In this document: positions 24,197 through 33,076 of the stretch, one piece after another
Position numbering within the stretch: position 1 is the first letter of the stretch
Layout: every line of letters starts with the position of its first letter
Assembly: GCA_964400405.1 (NCBI GenBank)
Contig: CAYNUO010000028.1
Location: forward strand, 1-36,504
Reading direction: 5' to 3'
Length of the DNA stretch: 36,504 nt
Origin: CANKJK01 sp964400405
GTDB lineage: Bacteria > Acidobacteriota > Vicinamibacteria > Vicinamibacterales > UBA2999
Notes under the pieces: generated by a model
Told to the model about the DNA's origin: nothing
What the model saw: only the letters and a program-made list of their open reading frames with translations
Databases searched by the model: none
Position numbers and translations under genes: made by a program

Positions 24197-26533
24197 CTAG
24201 AAGCGCAGCAGGCGGTTCACCTTCACGATGAAGGCGCGATTGGTGAGGTCCGGAAAACCGAGGCCGCGCGTGTCGCGCTGGTCGTTGTAGACGACGAACA
24301 TCTCGCTGCCGGGCGTGTACTCCCACCGGAAGCGGACGTTGGCCGCGAGGGACCGGGCGGTCGAGTTGTACTGCACCAGCGCGCTGACGAACATCAGCGC
24401 CGTCGGCGTGAACGTGGCACGCGTGCCGATCAGGTTCGTGTTGAAGGTGCCCTGCGGCAGCTCCACGTGGTTCAGCGTCACCGTCGGCTCGACCGACATC
24501 TTCATGTGCAGCTGAATCCGGCCGCGGCTGAAGCCGACCGTGCGCTTGGTGCCGCCGTAGAGCGTGCCGTACTCGACCGAGGCGATGCCGTTGAAGCGCC
24601 GCTGCTGGCCGATGTTGAACGTCAGCTTCAGGTTGTCGTAGTCGTAGCCTCCGATGGGCACGGTGACCGTGGGCGCAATGCGGAACGGTACCGGGATGTA
24701 CTCGTAGGTGCCGGTGTAGTTCACGGCCACCCGGTCGCTGTTCTGGTACTCGATCGCGCCTTCGGCGTCCATGCTCTGGAGCTCCCGGCGGCCGGCCGCG
24801 TTCTGCAGGTACTGCCCCGACACCGAGCCGAAGAACTTCCGGACCGACTTGAACTTCTTCGTGCGCGGGCTGAACCGCGCGAGTCCGTACGTCTTCTGGA
24901 TGTCGTTGCGGCGCACAAAGCCCATCTCGGGATTGAAGTTCCGGCCGACGCCGAGGTGCTCGGCCTGCAGCCCGTACCGATCGCCGGCGTAGTCGAGCTG
25001 GGCCCGGTAGCTCGTGTCCTCGCCGGTCCGGTTCTCACTGGCCGAGCGTGCCCAGTACGAGTTGATCACGAGGTTCTGGTAGAAGGCGAACGAGCCGTCG
25101 ACGCCGTACGTGTGGTTCGCGCCGGGACCCACCTGCGCGTGGGACCGGCCCGTGTAGAGGCCGCCGATGCTGCTCCGGCGCAGGATGTCGCGCCGCAGGC
25201 GGAACACAGAGAAGGTCGTGCTCGGCGCGCCCGAGACCGTGTCCTCCTTCGACTGCATCTCCACGACGCCGAGGCTGTAGCGACCGGTACGGCCCGACAC
25301 GCGGCCGCCGCCGTAGATCGGGACGACGCGGGCGCCGTTCAGACCGATCCGCCGGCTGTAGAACATCACGGGCGCATCGCTGCCGGCGCCGGCAATGCCG
25401 CCGAACTGGAACGTGCCCTGGTTCTCGAGGAAGAAGTCGCGCTTCTCAGGGAAGAACAGGTTGAAGCGCGTCAGGTTGAGCTGCTGTTCATCCGCCTCGA
25501 CCTGCGCGAAGTCGGTGTTGTAGCTGAGGTCGGCCGCGATGCCTTCGGTGATGCCGATCTTCGCGTCCATGCCGGCCGACGTCGTCGCGTCGTTGCTGAT
25601 CCGCGGGTTCGCGAGCAGGTCACTGCTCATGCCGGCGATGCCGTAGGGCTTGATCTCGACGTTCTTCCCCTGCGGCGGCGCCTCGATCCCCACCAGCGTC
25701 GGCGCCACCGACATCTGGAACGCACCGGCGCTGCCGCGCGCGCGGTCCATCGGAATCGGGTACGCGAGCTCGTTCTTCCAGCGGTTGTAGCGGCTGACAT
25801 GCAGTCCCCAGACCTGGTCCTTGCCGGGCCGGTAGCGCAGGGATCGGAACGGAATCGAGGCCTCGGCCGTCCAGCCGCCCTCGAAGCGGCTCGAGCGGAG
25901 CGTCCACACCGGATTCCAGTCGCCGTTGTACTGGCGCTCGCTGGTGAGCTGACCATCCATCCGGCCGCCGGTCGGTGAGACGAGGAACAGCTGGGCATTC
26001 CGCCGGTCGTAGAACGTGTCGAAGACGAAGTTCACGTACTCGTTTTGCGTCAGCACGACCGCGTCGCGCCGCATCTCATTGGCGACCATCCCGCGCAGGT
26101 TGGACTCGTACGCGCGAACCACGGCATAGAGGTTCTTTTCGTCGTAGAAGACCCAGTACTCGGTCTTCTGCGTGGCCGGCGCACCGGCCTGCGGGTCCAT
26201 CTGGATGAAGTCGGTGACGGCGGGTACTGTGGCGTACACGGCTTCGTCCAGCCTGCCGTCGATCTTGAGTGGCGCGGGAAGCTTCACGGCGCGCATCGTG
26301 AGGCGGCCGGCGGCGTCGCGCGCCGACGTGGCAGGCAGTTCGGGCGGCGGCGGTCCGAAGATCGGCACGGACAGGCCCGGCACCGACACGGTCGCCGGCG
26401 GTGCCGGAAGGGGACGGGCGGGGCCTGCCGTCGATGTCGGAGCAGGCGTCTGCGCGGCGGCTGAGCCGGCCACGAGACCCGTCGCCAGGCACGCGGCCGC
26501 GAGGCGGCGGACGCGCCGGAATCTGTCAATCAC
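24197..26533 (-). CDS. DUF5916 outer-membrane protein with CBM9-like domain (copy C)
   Basis: The 778-residue protein leads the four-gene operon. It has a signal peptide (to about residue 27), a Pro-rich linker of about 45 residues not found in copies A and B, a CBM9-like domain from LKIDGRLDEAVY, the conserved LFFPEKRDFFLENQG and VMFYSRRIGLNG blocks, and a C-terminal barrel ending NRAFIVKVNRLLRF. The GTG start is preceded by GGAG 9 nt upstream. It shares most family positions with copy B but differs in the N-terminal linker, suggesting related but not identical ligands. Confidence 0.88.
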   Translation of the reverse strand: MIDRFRRVRRLAAACLATGLVAGSAAAQTPAPTSTAGPARPLPAPPATVSVPGLSVPIFGPPPPELPATSARDAAGRLTMRAVKLPAPLKIDGRLDEAVYATVPAVTDFIQMDPQAGAPATQKTEYWVFYDEKNLYAVVRAYESNLRGMVANEMRRDAVVLTQNEYVNFVFDTFYDRRNAQLFLVSPTGGRMDGQLTSERQYNGDWNPVWTLRSSRFEGGWTAEASIPFRSLRYRPGKDQVWGLHVSRYNRWKNELAYPIPMDRARGSAGAFQMSVAPTLVGIEAPPQGKNVEIKPYGIAGMSSDLLANPRISNDATTSAGMDAKIGITEGIAADLSYNTDFAQVEADEQQLNLTRFNLFFPEKRDFFLENQGTFQFGGIAGAGSDAPVMFYSRRIGLNGARVVPIYGGGRVSGRTGRYSLGVVEMQSKEDTVSGAPSTTFSVFRLRRDILRRSSIGGLYTGRSHAQVGPGANHTYGVDGSFAFYQNLVINSYWARSASENRTGEDTSYRAQLDYAGDRYGLQAEHLGVGRNFNPEMGFVRRNDIQKTYGLARFSPRTKKFKSVRKFFGSVSGQYLQNAAGRRELQSMDAEGAIEYQNSDRVAVNYTGTYEYIPVPFRIAPTVTVPIGGYDYDNLKLTFNIGQQRRFNGIASVEYGTLYGGTKRTVGFSRGRIQLHMKMSVEPTVTLNHVELPQGTFNTNLIGTRATFTPTALMFVSALVQYNSTARSLAANVRFRWEYTPGSEMFVVYNDQRDTRGLGFPDLTNRAFIVKVNRLLRF

Positions 26534-26781
26534 TCACTGCACTCCATGAAGGACGACGGGTAACCGCAACACGAGCACGTGCCGGCGCCACGAAGCAGCA
26601 CAGGCAGCACCGCACATACTGACATGCCGCGCAGGCCCGGTGGCGGCCAGCGACGATCCGCGACACGGCTGCCCGGCACCCACCGGACGGGACTCGGGGA
26701 GGTGGTCTTCATGCCGGCCCGGGAAGACCGGTGTCCACAAGAGAACAGACAGGGGCTCGCGCGGAGCCGTAGTCTCACAGG

Positions 26782-27477
26782 ATGAGTACACCTGTCTTCC
26801 GTGCGTACCTCCTGCTCTTTCCGCTCCTGCTGGCCGTGCTGTCGGGCTCGACGGCTGCTGCCGCCGGGCTGGACCGCTATCGCGAGTTCGTGATCGGCGC
26901 GTCGACCGCCGACATCCTCGCCGGGACCCGTGCCACGCCACGCGACCTGAGAACGCTTCACACGCGTCCGTCGCTGCTGCAGGAGCTCTCATGGCGTCCG
27001 GCCCGCAGCGGCCCGGGCGACGCGAACGCCTCCATCAGCGCCGTGCACTTCAGTTTCCTGGACGATCGCCTGTTCCGCATCGTCGTCGACTACAGCCGCA
27101 GCGGTACGGAAGGCCTGAGCCACGCGGACATGACGGCCGCGCTGGCCGCCGTCTACGGGCCCGTGTCTCCGTTGCCGGCACCGCCGAGACGGCGGGACAC
27201 CCACGACAACCTCGACGCCGTGCTTCCCATCGCCGCGTGGCGGGAAGGCGACGCCTCCGTGACGCTCCACACGTCCGAGTACAGCGGGACGTTCGGACTC
27301 GTCGTCACGTCGGTGTCGCGCGACGACCTGGCCCGGAAGGCCCAGGCCGCAGCCGTCGTGATGGATAACCGCGAAGCGCCGGCGCTGGAGGCGGCTCGCG
27401 TGAAGGCCGCGGCCGCAGCCGAGAAGGCCGCCGACGCCGAGACGCGTACGACGAACAAGGCGAAGTTCCTGCCCTGA
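26782..27477 (+). CDS. Secreted hypothetical protein with Ala-rich helical tail
   Basis: The 231-residue protein has a signal peptide (about 1-27) and then a beta-rich region with repeated charged strands (FSFLDDRLFRIVVDYSR, ASVTLHTSEYSGTFGLVVTSVS). The C-terminal 45 residues are an Ala/Lys/Glu-rich helix (KAAAAAEKAADAETR), perhaps a coiled coil. No enzyme motif is seen. A TAGTCT box lies 7 nt before the ATG and the Shine-Dalgarno is poor, so it may also be leaderless. It is convergent with the following gene, 21 bp between stops. Confidence 0.75.
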   Translation: MSTPVFRAYLLLFPLLLAVLSGSTAAAAGLDRYREFVIGASTADILAGTRATPRDLRTLHTRPSLLQELSWRPARSGPGDANASISAVHFSFLDDRLFRIVVDYSRSGTEGLSHADMTAALAAVYGPVSPLPAPPRRRDTHDNLDAVLPIAAWREGDASVTLHTSEYSGTFGLVVTSVSRDDLARKAQAAAVVMDNREAPALEAARVKAAAAAEKAADAETRTTNKAKFLP

Positions 27478-27498
27478 ACGGGCTGCCCCGGCCTGCCG

Positions 27499-28893
27499 CT
27501 ATCGGGCGCAGCCGAACAGGCGCTTCGTCCGGATGACCTCGGCCAGCGGCGGCGGCACGTGCCGCTCCCAGCCCGCGTCACCGGATCGGATCTGCTCGAG
27601 CACACGGCCCGAGTTGGTCGCGAGAAACTCCGGCGTGTACGCCGGCAGGTCCTCGACGAGGTGGTTGTCGACGAGGTGCGCGTAGAGGTGCCGGATGTGC
27701 GGCGCCACGGTCAGGTTCTGCACCGTCGTCAGGTGGCCACCGGCGTCCAGCGACGGATACACGTAGACCTTCACACCCCGCCGGAACATCTGCCCCAGTC
27801 CCTGGAAGATGCCGCCTGGCATGTCCGTGTAGAACTTCTCGTCGAGCACATCCCGAAGCCGCACCGCGCCGAGCGGCAGGCCGATCGGCTTCTGCGTGTA
27901 GCGGGAGAGATAGGCCACGAGGCGGTGATACCGCAGGAAGTTGGAGATCAGCACGGGATGGCCGAGCGCGCTCAGCATGTCCACGCGGTCGAGGAAGTCC
28001 CGATGGTTGATCTCGTCGCCGACCTTCAGCTGCCGGAGCGTCATCTCGAGCAGCACGACCGGACTCTCGCCCTCCAGCCCGGGCTCACGGACGAACTGCG
28101 CCTCGGCCCGCGTGAGCATGTCGAGCATGGGGTTCGTCATCGGGTGGTAGCTGCCCCGCTGCACCAGCACCGGCTTCTTGTAGAGCACCTCGGCCCACTG
28201 CACCGCCTCGCCGTCGGCGGTGAACATCGCCGCTTCGGTGTGACCGGACTTCACGAGCTGGAGCGCCATCAGACGGTTGTCGACGCCGGCGAACGCCGGT
28301 CCCGAGAAGCGGATCGTATCGACCTCGACGTGCTCCCACGTCAGGCTGTCGAGCAGCTCGCCGATGAGCGCCTCGGGCCGCGTGTGCGCGTAGAAGGTGC
28401 CGTGCACGAGATTCACGCCGAGCACGCCGAGCACTTCCTGCTGCCGCTCGGCTTCCTTGTCTAGCATCCGGACGTGGATCAGGATGTCGGAGGGTTCCGC
28501 GCCCGGCTCAGCCTGGAAACGGATGCCCATCCAGCCGTGGGCCTCGTTCTTCGTGCGGAAGCTGCTCGTGGCGACCGTGTCCGCGAAGACGAACAGCGCG
28601 GTGTTCGCACGCGTGGTGCCCAGCCGGTCGACCAGCAGCGCGTACTCGCGGTCGAGCATCGCGACGAGGCGCTGGCGGCTGACGTAGCGGTCCGCGGGGC
28701 CATAGATGGCGTCGCTGACCGCCATGTCATAGGCAGAGCTGGTCTTGGCCACGGTGCCGGAGGCGCCGCCGACGCGGAAGAAGTTCCGGGCTACTTCCTG
28801 ACCCGCGCCGATCTCGGCGAACGTCCCGTAGCGCGTCGGGTCGAGGTTGATGCGGAGGGCTTTCTGCTGGACGCTGGCGGGAGTGTCGCTCAT
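27499..28893 (-). CDS. Conserved cytosolic protein of unknown function
   Basis: The 464-residue protein has no signal peptide or membrane span. It opens with a very conserved-looking block, LDPTRYGTFAEIGAGQEVARNFF then GGASGTVAKTSSAYDM and SDAIYG, and later FADTVATSSFRTKNEAHGWMGIRFQ and LVHGTFYAHTRPEALIGELLDSL. These blocks are reminiscent of a widespread protein in cyanobacteria, Bacteroidota and Acidobacteriota that I recognise but cannot name with a proven function. The ATG at 28893 lacks a Shine-Dalgarno. It is divergent from a TetR regulator, which may control it. No cofactor site such as a P-loop or Rossmann GxGxxG was found, except a possible GxGQ early on. Confidence 0.85.
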   Translation of the reverse strand: MSDTPASVQQKALRINLDPTRYGTFAEIGAGQEVARNFFRVGGASGTVAKTSSAYDMAVSDAIYGPADRYVSRQRLVAMLDREYALLVDRLGTTRANTALFVFADTVATSSFRTKNEAHGWMGIRFQAEPGAEPSDILIHVRMLDKEAERQQEVLGVLGVNLVHGTFYAHTRPEALIGELLDSLTWEHVEVDTIRFSGPAFAGVDNRLMALQLVKSGHTEAAMFTADGEAVQWAEVLYKKPVLVQRGSYHPMTNPMLDMLTRAEAQFVREPGLEGESPVVLLEMTLRQLKVGDEINHRDFLDRVDMLSALGHPVLISNFLRYHRLVAYLSRYTQKPIGLPLGAVRLRDVLDEKFYTDMPGGIFQGLGQMFRRGVKVYVYPSLDAGGHLTTVQNLTVAPHIRHLYAHLVDNHLVEDLPAYTPEFLATNSGRVLEQIRSGDAGWERHVPPPLAEVIRTKRLFGCAR

Positions 28894-29052
28894 ACGGGCT
28901 GTTGCGAGGATATCAACGGGAGCGCGCTTTGGTTTCACTACCTATATCTGGGAATCGCCCGGAGAACCGGCCGCGACTAGAATGTGCCTCCAGGTGGCTC
29001 GGGCGGCTCGGAAGACATCGCGGAAGACTCGGCGCACTCCAGGGCAGGGCCC

Positions 29053-29068
29053 CACGGCCGCGGCCGTG
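29053..29068. promoter_or_regulatory. 16-bp perfect palindrome before the TetR gene
   Basis: CACGGCCGCGGCCGTG ends 6 nt before the ATG at 29075. TetR repressors commonly bind palindromes at their own promoter, so this is a candidate autoregulatory operator. Its all-GC nature means chance cannot be excluded. Confidence 0.3.
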
Positions 29069-29074
29069 ACCAGC

Positions 29075-29746
29075 ATGCTGAAGGAGCGGATGTCCGCCGA
29101 CCAGGGCGGGTATCACGACCGGACGCGCCGGAAGATTCTGAAGGTCGCGCACAAGCTCTACACCATCGCGGGCTACGCGTCCGTCTCGATGCGCGAAGTC
29201 GCCAAACGGATGGGCTTCAGCGCGCAGGCGATCTACTACTACTTCCCCAGCAAGGAAGCGATGTTCGCCGCGCTGGCGGACGAAGGCCTGCGGCTGCTCG
29301 AGGCACAGCATCCCTCCGAGGAGCTGGCCGATTCGTTCGACAACCTGCGCCTGCCCTATCTGCGCTACTACGAGTTCAGCAAGGCCCACCCGGAGTACTT
29401 CACGCTGCTCTGGATGGACCCGGCGGCCGCAACGAGCCAGCAGGAACCGCAGATCGCGATGATCCTGCGGATGAGCGAGGACGTCCACAAGCGCATGCGG
29501 CGCTGCATCGCGGAGGGCCTGCTCCCCCCGGATATCGACCTGATCATGGCCAGCTCCGTGCTGTTCAGCGCCGTGCACGGCCCGGCCGTCATGGGACTGA
29601 CGGGCCGGCCCCCGACCGACGAGCTCGACGCCGTCGCGCGGCACCTGCTCGACGCCGGGATCATGGGTCTGCAGGCGGGCCTGGTCCGTCAGCCGGCCGG
29701 GGCGAACACCGCGACCGTGCCTGCACCGGCGCCCAGCGCCGAGTAG
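29075..29746 (+). CDS. TetR/AcrR-family transcriptional regulator
   Basis: The roughly 223-residue protein has a TetR N-terminal helix-turn-helix (about residues 18-65: RRKILKVAHKLYTIAGYASVSMREVAKRMGFSAQAIYYYFPSKEAMFAAL) and a mostly helical ligand-binding C-terminal half (HPEYFTLLWMDP onward). A longer frame begins at 28982 near a -10-like TAGAAT, but its extra residues are Arg/Ala-rich and atypical; the ATG at 29090 after AAGGAG is another option, although the spacing is short. It would repress a promoter in the divergent spacer to 28893 or its own gene. The ligand is unknown. Confidence 0.9.
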   Translation: MLKERMSADQGGYHDRTRRKILKVAHKLYTIAGYASVSMREVAKRMGFSAQAIYYYFPSKEAMFAALADEGLRLLEAQHPSEELADSFDNLRLPYLRYYEFSKAHPEYFTLLWMDPAAATSQQEPQIAMILRMSEDVHKRMRRCIAEGLLPPDIDLIMASSVLFSAVHGPAVMGLTGRPPTDELDAVARHLLDAGIMGLQAGLVRQPAGANTATVPAPAPSAE

Positions 29747-29761
29747 CCGGGATCGCGCAGG

Positions 29762-32677
29762 CTAGAAATCGAAGCGGACACCCAACTGCGCCAGGCGCGG
29801 CCCGAGGGTCCGGTTGTTCACACGAAAGTTCGGACTCCCGAGGATCGCCTGCGTGCGGGGATCGGCGTAGCGATTCGCGCCGTTCAGCAGGTTGAAGACC
29901 TCGAGGATGAGCTGTGCACGGCCCGTGCCCGGCACGCGGAGACCTTTGGCGACCCTCAGGTCCCAGGTGACATAGGCCGGCTGGTGATACGGAAACCGCG
30001 CGAGGGGCCGGCCATCCACGATCGGCCGGTCGGGATTGAGGCCGTCGTTGAGTGCCCGATCGCCGTTGAGGTCCACCGCGCTGTAGACGGGAAACGCGAG
30101 TCCCGACCCTGCGCTCCACGTGGACGCCACCGTGGCGTCGCCCGGCAGCATCACCACGAGGTAGGACCGCAGCTGGTGACGCTCGTCGAGCTCGTTGATG
30201 CCGTAATCCGCATCCAGGTTGAACGGATCGGACGGGCCGAACGGCGCCTCGGTGTCGCGCTCGGTCGACCCGTTGCCGAGACTCTTCGCGAGCGTGTAGC
30301 TCGCCGAGAACTGCCAGCGGTTCCGCATCGGCCGGTTGACCGTCAGCAACAGCGCCTGATAGCGGCCGTGACCGAAGCTGGTCAGCGCGTTGGCCTGCGC
30401 GATCGTGGCATCGGGTCTGGCCGTGCCGAGCAGGTTCACGCCGCGGCCGGCGTCGTCGAACGCCGCCGGCGCCGCGATGTTCCGATCCCACAGCGTGGCA
30501 CGGAACCCGCCGATCCGGAGGTTCTCGGACCAGCTGGCGAGATAGCCCGCCTCGAGGGAGATCCCCGCGAGCTGACGCGTCACCGACGCGTTCATCTGGA
30601 CGACGCGCGGATTGTTGAAGTCCGGATCGACGTAGGAGATGGCCGGCGGCCCCAGCAGGGACGCGAGCGCCGACCCCGGCGCGATGGCTGACGGCAGCAC
30701 CGCGGGGAACGTGACGCCGAACCGCGACGGCGGCGAGAAGAGCGTCGTGTTGCTGACGCCCGCGCCGCGCATCGGGAAGTAGATCATCGGCGTGCGGCCG
30801 TAGTAGACGCCCGCCGCGCCTTTCACGATGGTCCGGCCGGTGTCGTCCAGCTGATACGCGGCATCCGCCCGTGGTCCCCAGTTGTTGCGGTCGTTCGGAA
30901 TGCCCTGCGGCACCGGCGCATAGGTCAGCCGCACGTCATTACCGACGCGCCGGGGTTCGCCGACCGGCACCTGCACACCGGCAATCCCCGCCTGCGGCTG
31001 CGGGTTGATCTGCATGTCGTAGCGGAGGCCGAACGTCACCGTCAGACGCGGTGTCGGGCGCAGGCGATCCTGCACATAGGCCGCGACCTCGTGCTGCCAG
31101 AAGCTCCTGAGCAGCGCCGCGTCCTGAGCGGTGTTGCCGTTCAGCCCGAAGTTCTGTGCATAGAGCGACGGCTGGCGCGCGACGAAGGCCTCGAGCGTCG
31201 GGAAGGTATAGGCGCCGTGCAGGCCGAGCGCGAACGCATTGTTCCGCATGTTGAATGAGTTCGCGTCGGCGCCGAACTTCAGGTCGTGCCGGCCACGCTG
31301 GTGGACGACGCTCTCCGAGACCTGGTAGCGATACATGTCCTGCGTGCCGGGCAGAAAGAGCGGCGTGCCGAAGGTCCCGGTGTCGGCGATCTGGACCTGC
31401 GGTCCGGTCGCCTGGGCCGTGCGCGGGCGGACCTCGCCTGACACCTGGACCTTGGTCTCCAGGAAGGTGTGCGGCCCGACGGCACCGTTCACGCTGGTCA
31501 CGACGGAGAGGCCCTGGTTCCGGAACGACTCGAGATTCGACGTGGCCTGGCTGAGCAGCACGGAGCCGCCCGCGATGTTGCTGCCCTTGTTGCGGGTGAA
31601 GTTGCCACGCACGCTCAGGCGCTGGCTGGCCGTCAGCGCGTGGTCCAGCTTGCCGAGCAGCGTCGTGACGTCCTCCTTCCTCGGGTACTGGCCTTCGAGA
31701 CTCGCCAGGTTCGCGATCCCGAGTTCGGGCACGGCCAGGCCGGCGACGTTCCGCGCGAACTTCACCGTGATGGGCGTCGTCTGCCGCTGGAGATCGGCCG
31801 CCACGAAATAGAAGGTGCGGTCGGCGACCAGAGGGCCGCCGAAGCTGCCGCCTCCGACATGGCGGACCAGCCCCGCAGGCGCGTTGCCGAATGTGTCGTC
31901 GGAGGTGAGCGCGTGGTGTCGGAGGAAGTAGGCGAGCGATCCGTGACGCTGGTTGCCGCCCGACTTGGTGACGACGTTCACCAGGCCGCCGTTCGAGCGC
32001 CCGGCCTGCGCGCCGAGGCCGCCGGCGCTCACCTCGAATTCCTGCACCGCCTCGAGCGGAATCGTGAAGTTCTGCCGCTCGAGCGAGCCGAAGAACTCAC
32101 CGAAGAAGTTGTTCGTGAAGTCCGCGCCGTCCACGTTGAGCGCGAGATAGTCGCCGGGCTGCCCGGCCACGCGGAACGTGCCGCGCGTGCCGGTAATCGC
32201 GCGGGCCGTCGGCGCGAGCAGCGCGAAGTCGCGATAGTCCCGGCCGTTGATCGGCAGGTTCCGGATCGCGTCGGAATCGAGCGTCGTTCCCGGCGTGGCG
32301 GCGAGGTCACCCGCCGCGGCCACCGACACGGTCTCGGCCAGCCCCGCGACGCGCAGCACCACGCTGACCGCGAGCGACTGCCCGACCCGCAGGGTCAACT
32401 GTTCGCTACGGGCCGAGGCAAAGCCGGTGCGTGCGGCGTGGACGACGTAGGTGCCGACGGGCATCAGCTGCGCGGCGAACGCGCCGGTCGCTCCCGTCGT
32501 GACCGCGCGCTCGAAGCCGGTCGCCGTCTCGCGGATCGTGACCGCCACACCGTCGAGGACGGCGCCGGTTTCATCTCTCACCGTGCCATGGATCTCCGCG
32601 CGGTCCAGCGTCTGCGCCGCCACGGAGAGGGGCGCCATCACCAGCGCGAGAAGGACGTATGGAATCGTGCGGAACAT
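29762..32677 (-). CDS. TonB-dependent receptor-like protein with carboxypeptidase regulatory domain
   Basis: The 971-residue protein has a signal peptide (about 1-22), a carboxypeptidase-regulatory-like domain (about 25-115: IHGTVRDETGAVLDGVAV...GTYVVHAARTGF), a plug domain with LPINGRDYRDFALLAPT and SGGNQRHGSLAYFLR, and a long barrel ending LAQLGVRFDF. It is the Oar-like type common in Acidobacteriota. It imports or secretes large substrates across the outer membrane with TonB energy (family role; substrate unknown). The ATG at 32677 is chosen over an in-frame TTG at 32713 because the latter lies inside the -35-like TTGACA of the promoter, and because the signal peptide starts at 32677. Confidence 0.92.
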   Translation of the reverse strand: MFRTIPYVLLALVMAPLSVAAQTLDRAEIHGTVRDETGAVLDGVAVTIRETATGFERAVTTGATGAFAAQLMPVGTYVVHAARTGFASARSEQLTLRVGQSLAVSVVLRVAGLAETVSVAAAGDLAATPGTTLDSDAIRNLPINGRDYRDFALLAPTARAITGTRGTFRVAGQPGDYLALNVDGADFTNNFFGEFFGSLERQNFTIPLEAVQEFEVSAGGLGAQAGRSNGGLVNVVTKSGGNQRHGSLAYFLRHHALTSDDTFGNAPAGLVRHVGGGSFGGPLVADRTFYFVAADLQRQTTPITVKFARNVAGLAVPELGIANLASLEGQYPRKEDVTTLLGKLDHALTASQRLSVRGNFTRNKGSNIAGGSVLLSQATSNLESFRNQGLSVVTSVNGAVGPHTFLETKVQVSGEVRPRTAQATGPQVQIADTGTFGTPLFLPGTQDMYRYQVSESVVHQRGRHDLKFGADANSFNMRNNAFALGLHGAYTFPTLEAFVARQPSLYAQNFGLNGNTAQDAALLRSFWQHEVAAYVQDRLRPTPRLTVTFGLRYDMQINPQPQAGIAGVQVPVGEPRRVGNDVRLTYAPVPQGIPNDRNNWGPRADAAYQLDDTGRTIVKGAAGVYYGRTPMIYFPMRGAGVSNTTLFSPPSRFGVTFPAVLPSAIAPGSALASLLGPPAISYVDPDFNNPRVVQMNASVTRQLAGISLEAGYLASWSENLRIGGFRATLWDRNIAAPAAFDDAGRGVNLLGTARPDATIAQANALTSFGHGRYQALLLTVNRPMRNRWQFSASYTLAKSLGNGSTERDTEAPFGPSDPFNLDADYGINELDERHQLRSYLVVMLPGDATVASTWSAGSGLAFPVYSAVDLNGDRALNDGLNPDRPIVDGRPLARFPYHQPAYVTWDLRVAKGLRVPGTGRAQLILEVFNLLNGANRYADPRTQAILGSPNFRVNNRTLGPRLAQLGVRFDF

Positions 32678-32684
32678 GTGCTCA

Positions 32685-32718
32685 CATTCTGGCCCGTTCC
32701 TGAACACTGTCAAGGAAC
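32685..32718 (-). promoter_or_regulatory. Promoter and palindrome upstream of the TonB-type receptor
   Basis: On the minus strand TTGACA (32713-32708) and AGAATG (32690-32685) are 17 bp apart, a good sigma-70 spacing, with the -10 only 7 nt before the ATG at 32677. Overlapping them is a 23-bp interrupted palindrome with outer arms GTTCCT (32696-32701) and AGGAAC (32713-32718). A bound dimer would cover the -35 element and repress. Confidence 0.55.
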
Positions 32719-32823
32719 AGGAGTCATGGTAGAGTCGAACGCCGTCAAGTGACCTGCAGACGCCGCGCGCGGCGGGTCCTGTCCGGGCACCAGTCCGGCA
32801 CCGGCGCCACCAGGAATCGTATC

Positions 32824-33055
32824 GTGCGTATCGTCATTGCGGGTGCCAATAGCGCCGTCGGGCAATCCATCCCCCGGGTGCCGCTCCTGCTCGCGCCGGT
32901 CACCGAAGGCACGGGCGCGCTGCGTCACGACCGGCCCCGACACCAACCTCGACCCGCGGCCGGCCGCACGCGAACCTGGCATACGCTTGACCGGCCTCGA
33001 CGAGATGATTCGCGCCAGCGTGGCCTCGGGCGGTCAGCGCGCGACGGGCGCGTGA
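32824..33055 (+). pseudogene. Possible remnant of an NAD(P)-binding (Rossmann) gene
   Basis: A GTG at 32824 preceded by AGGAA opens a frame whose first residues are MRIVIAGANSAVGQSI, the usual start of short-chain epimerase-type Rossmann proteins. The sequence stops resembling the family within about 20 codons and continues into a compositionally poor frame that runs into the next gene out of phase. A second frame ends at 33055 with RLTGLDEMIRASVASGG. Nothing else in the 400-bp spacer 32678-33076 is supported. It may be a decayed gene with frameshifts or coincidence. Confidence 0.3.
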
Positions 33056-33076
33056 CCGCACGAAGGACCAGATTCG

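Noticed and set aside
28982..29746. Longer start for the TetR regulator
   Set aside because: The extra residues are Arg/Ala-rich and unlike TetR N-termini, and the -10-like TAGAAT would overlap the start codon.
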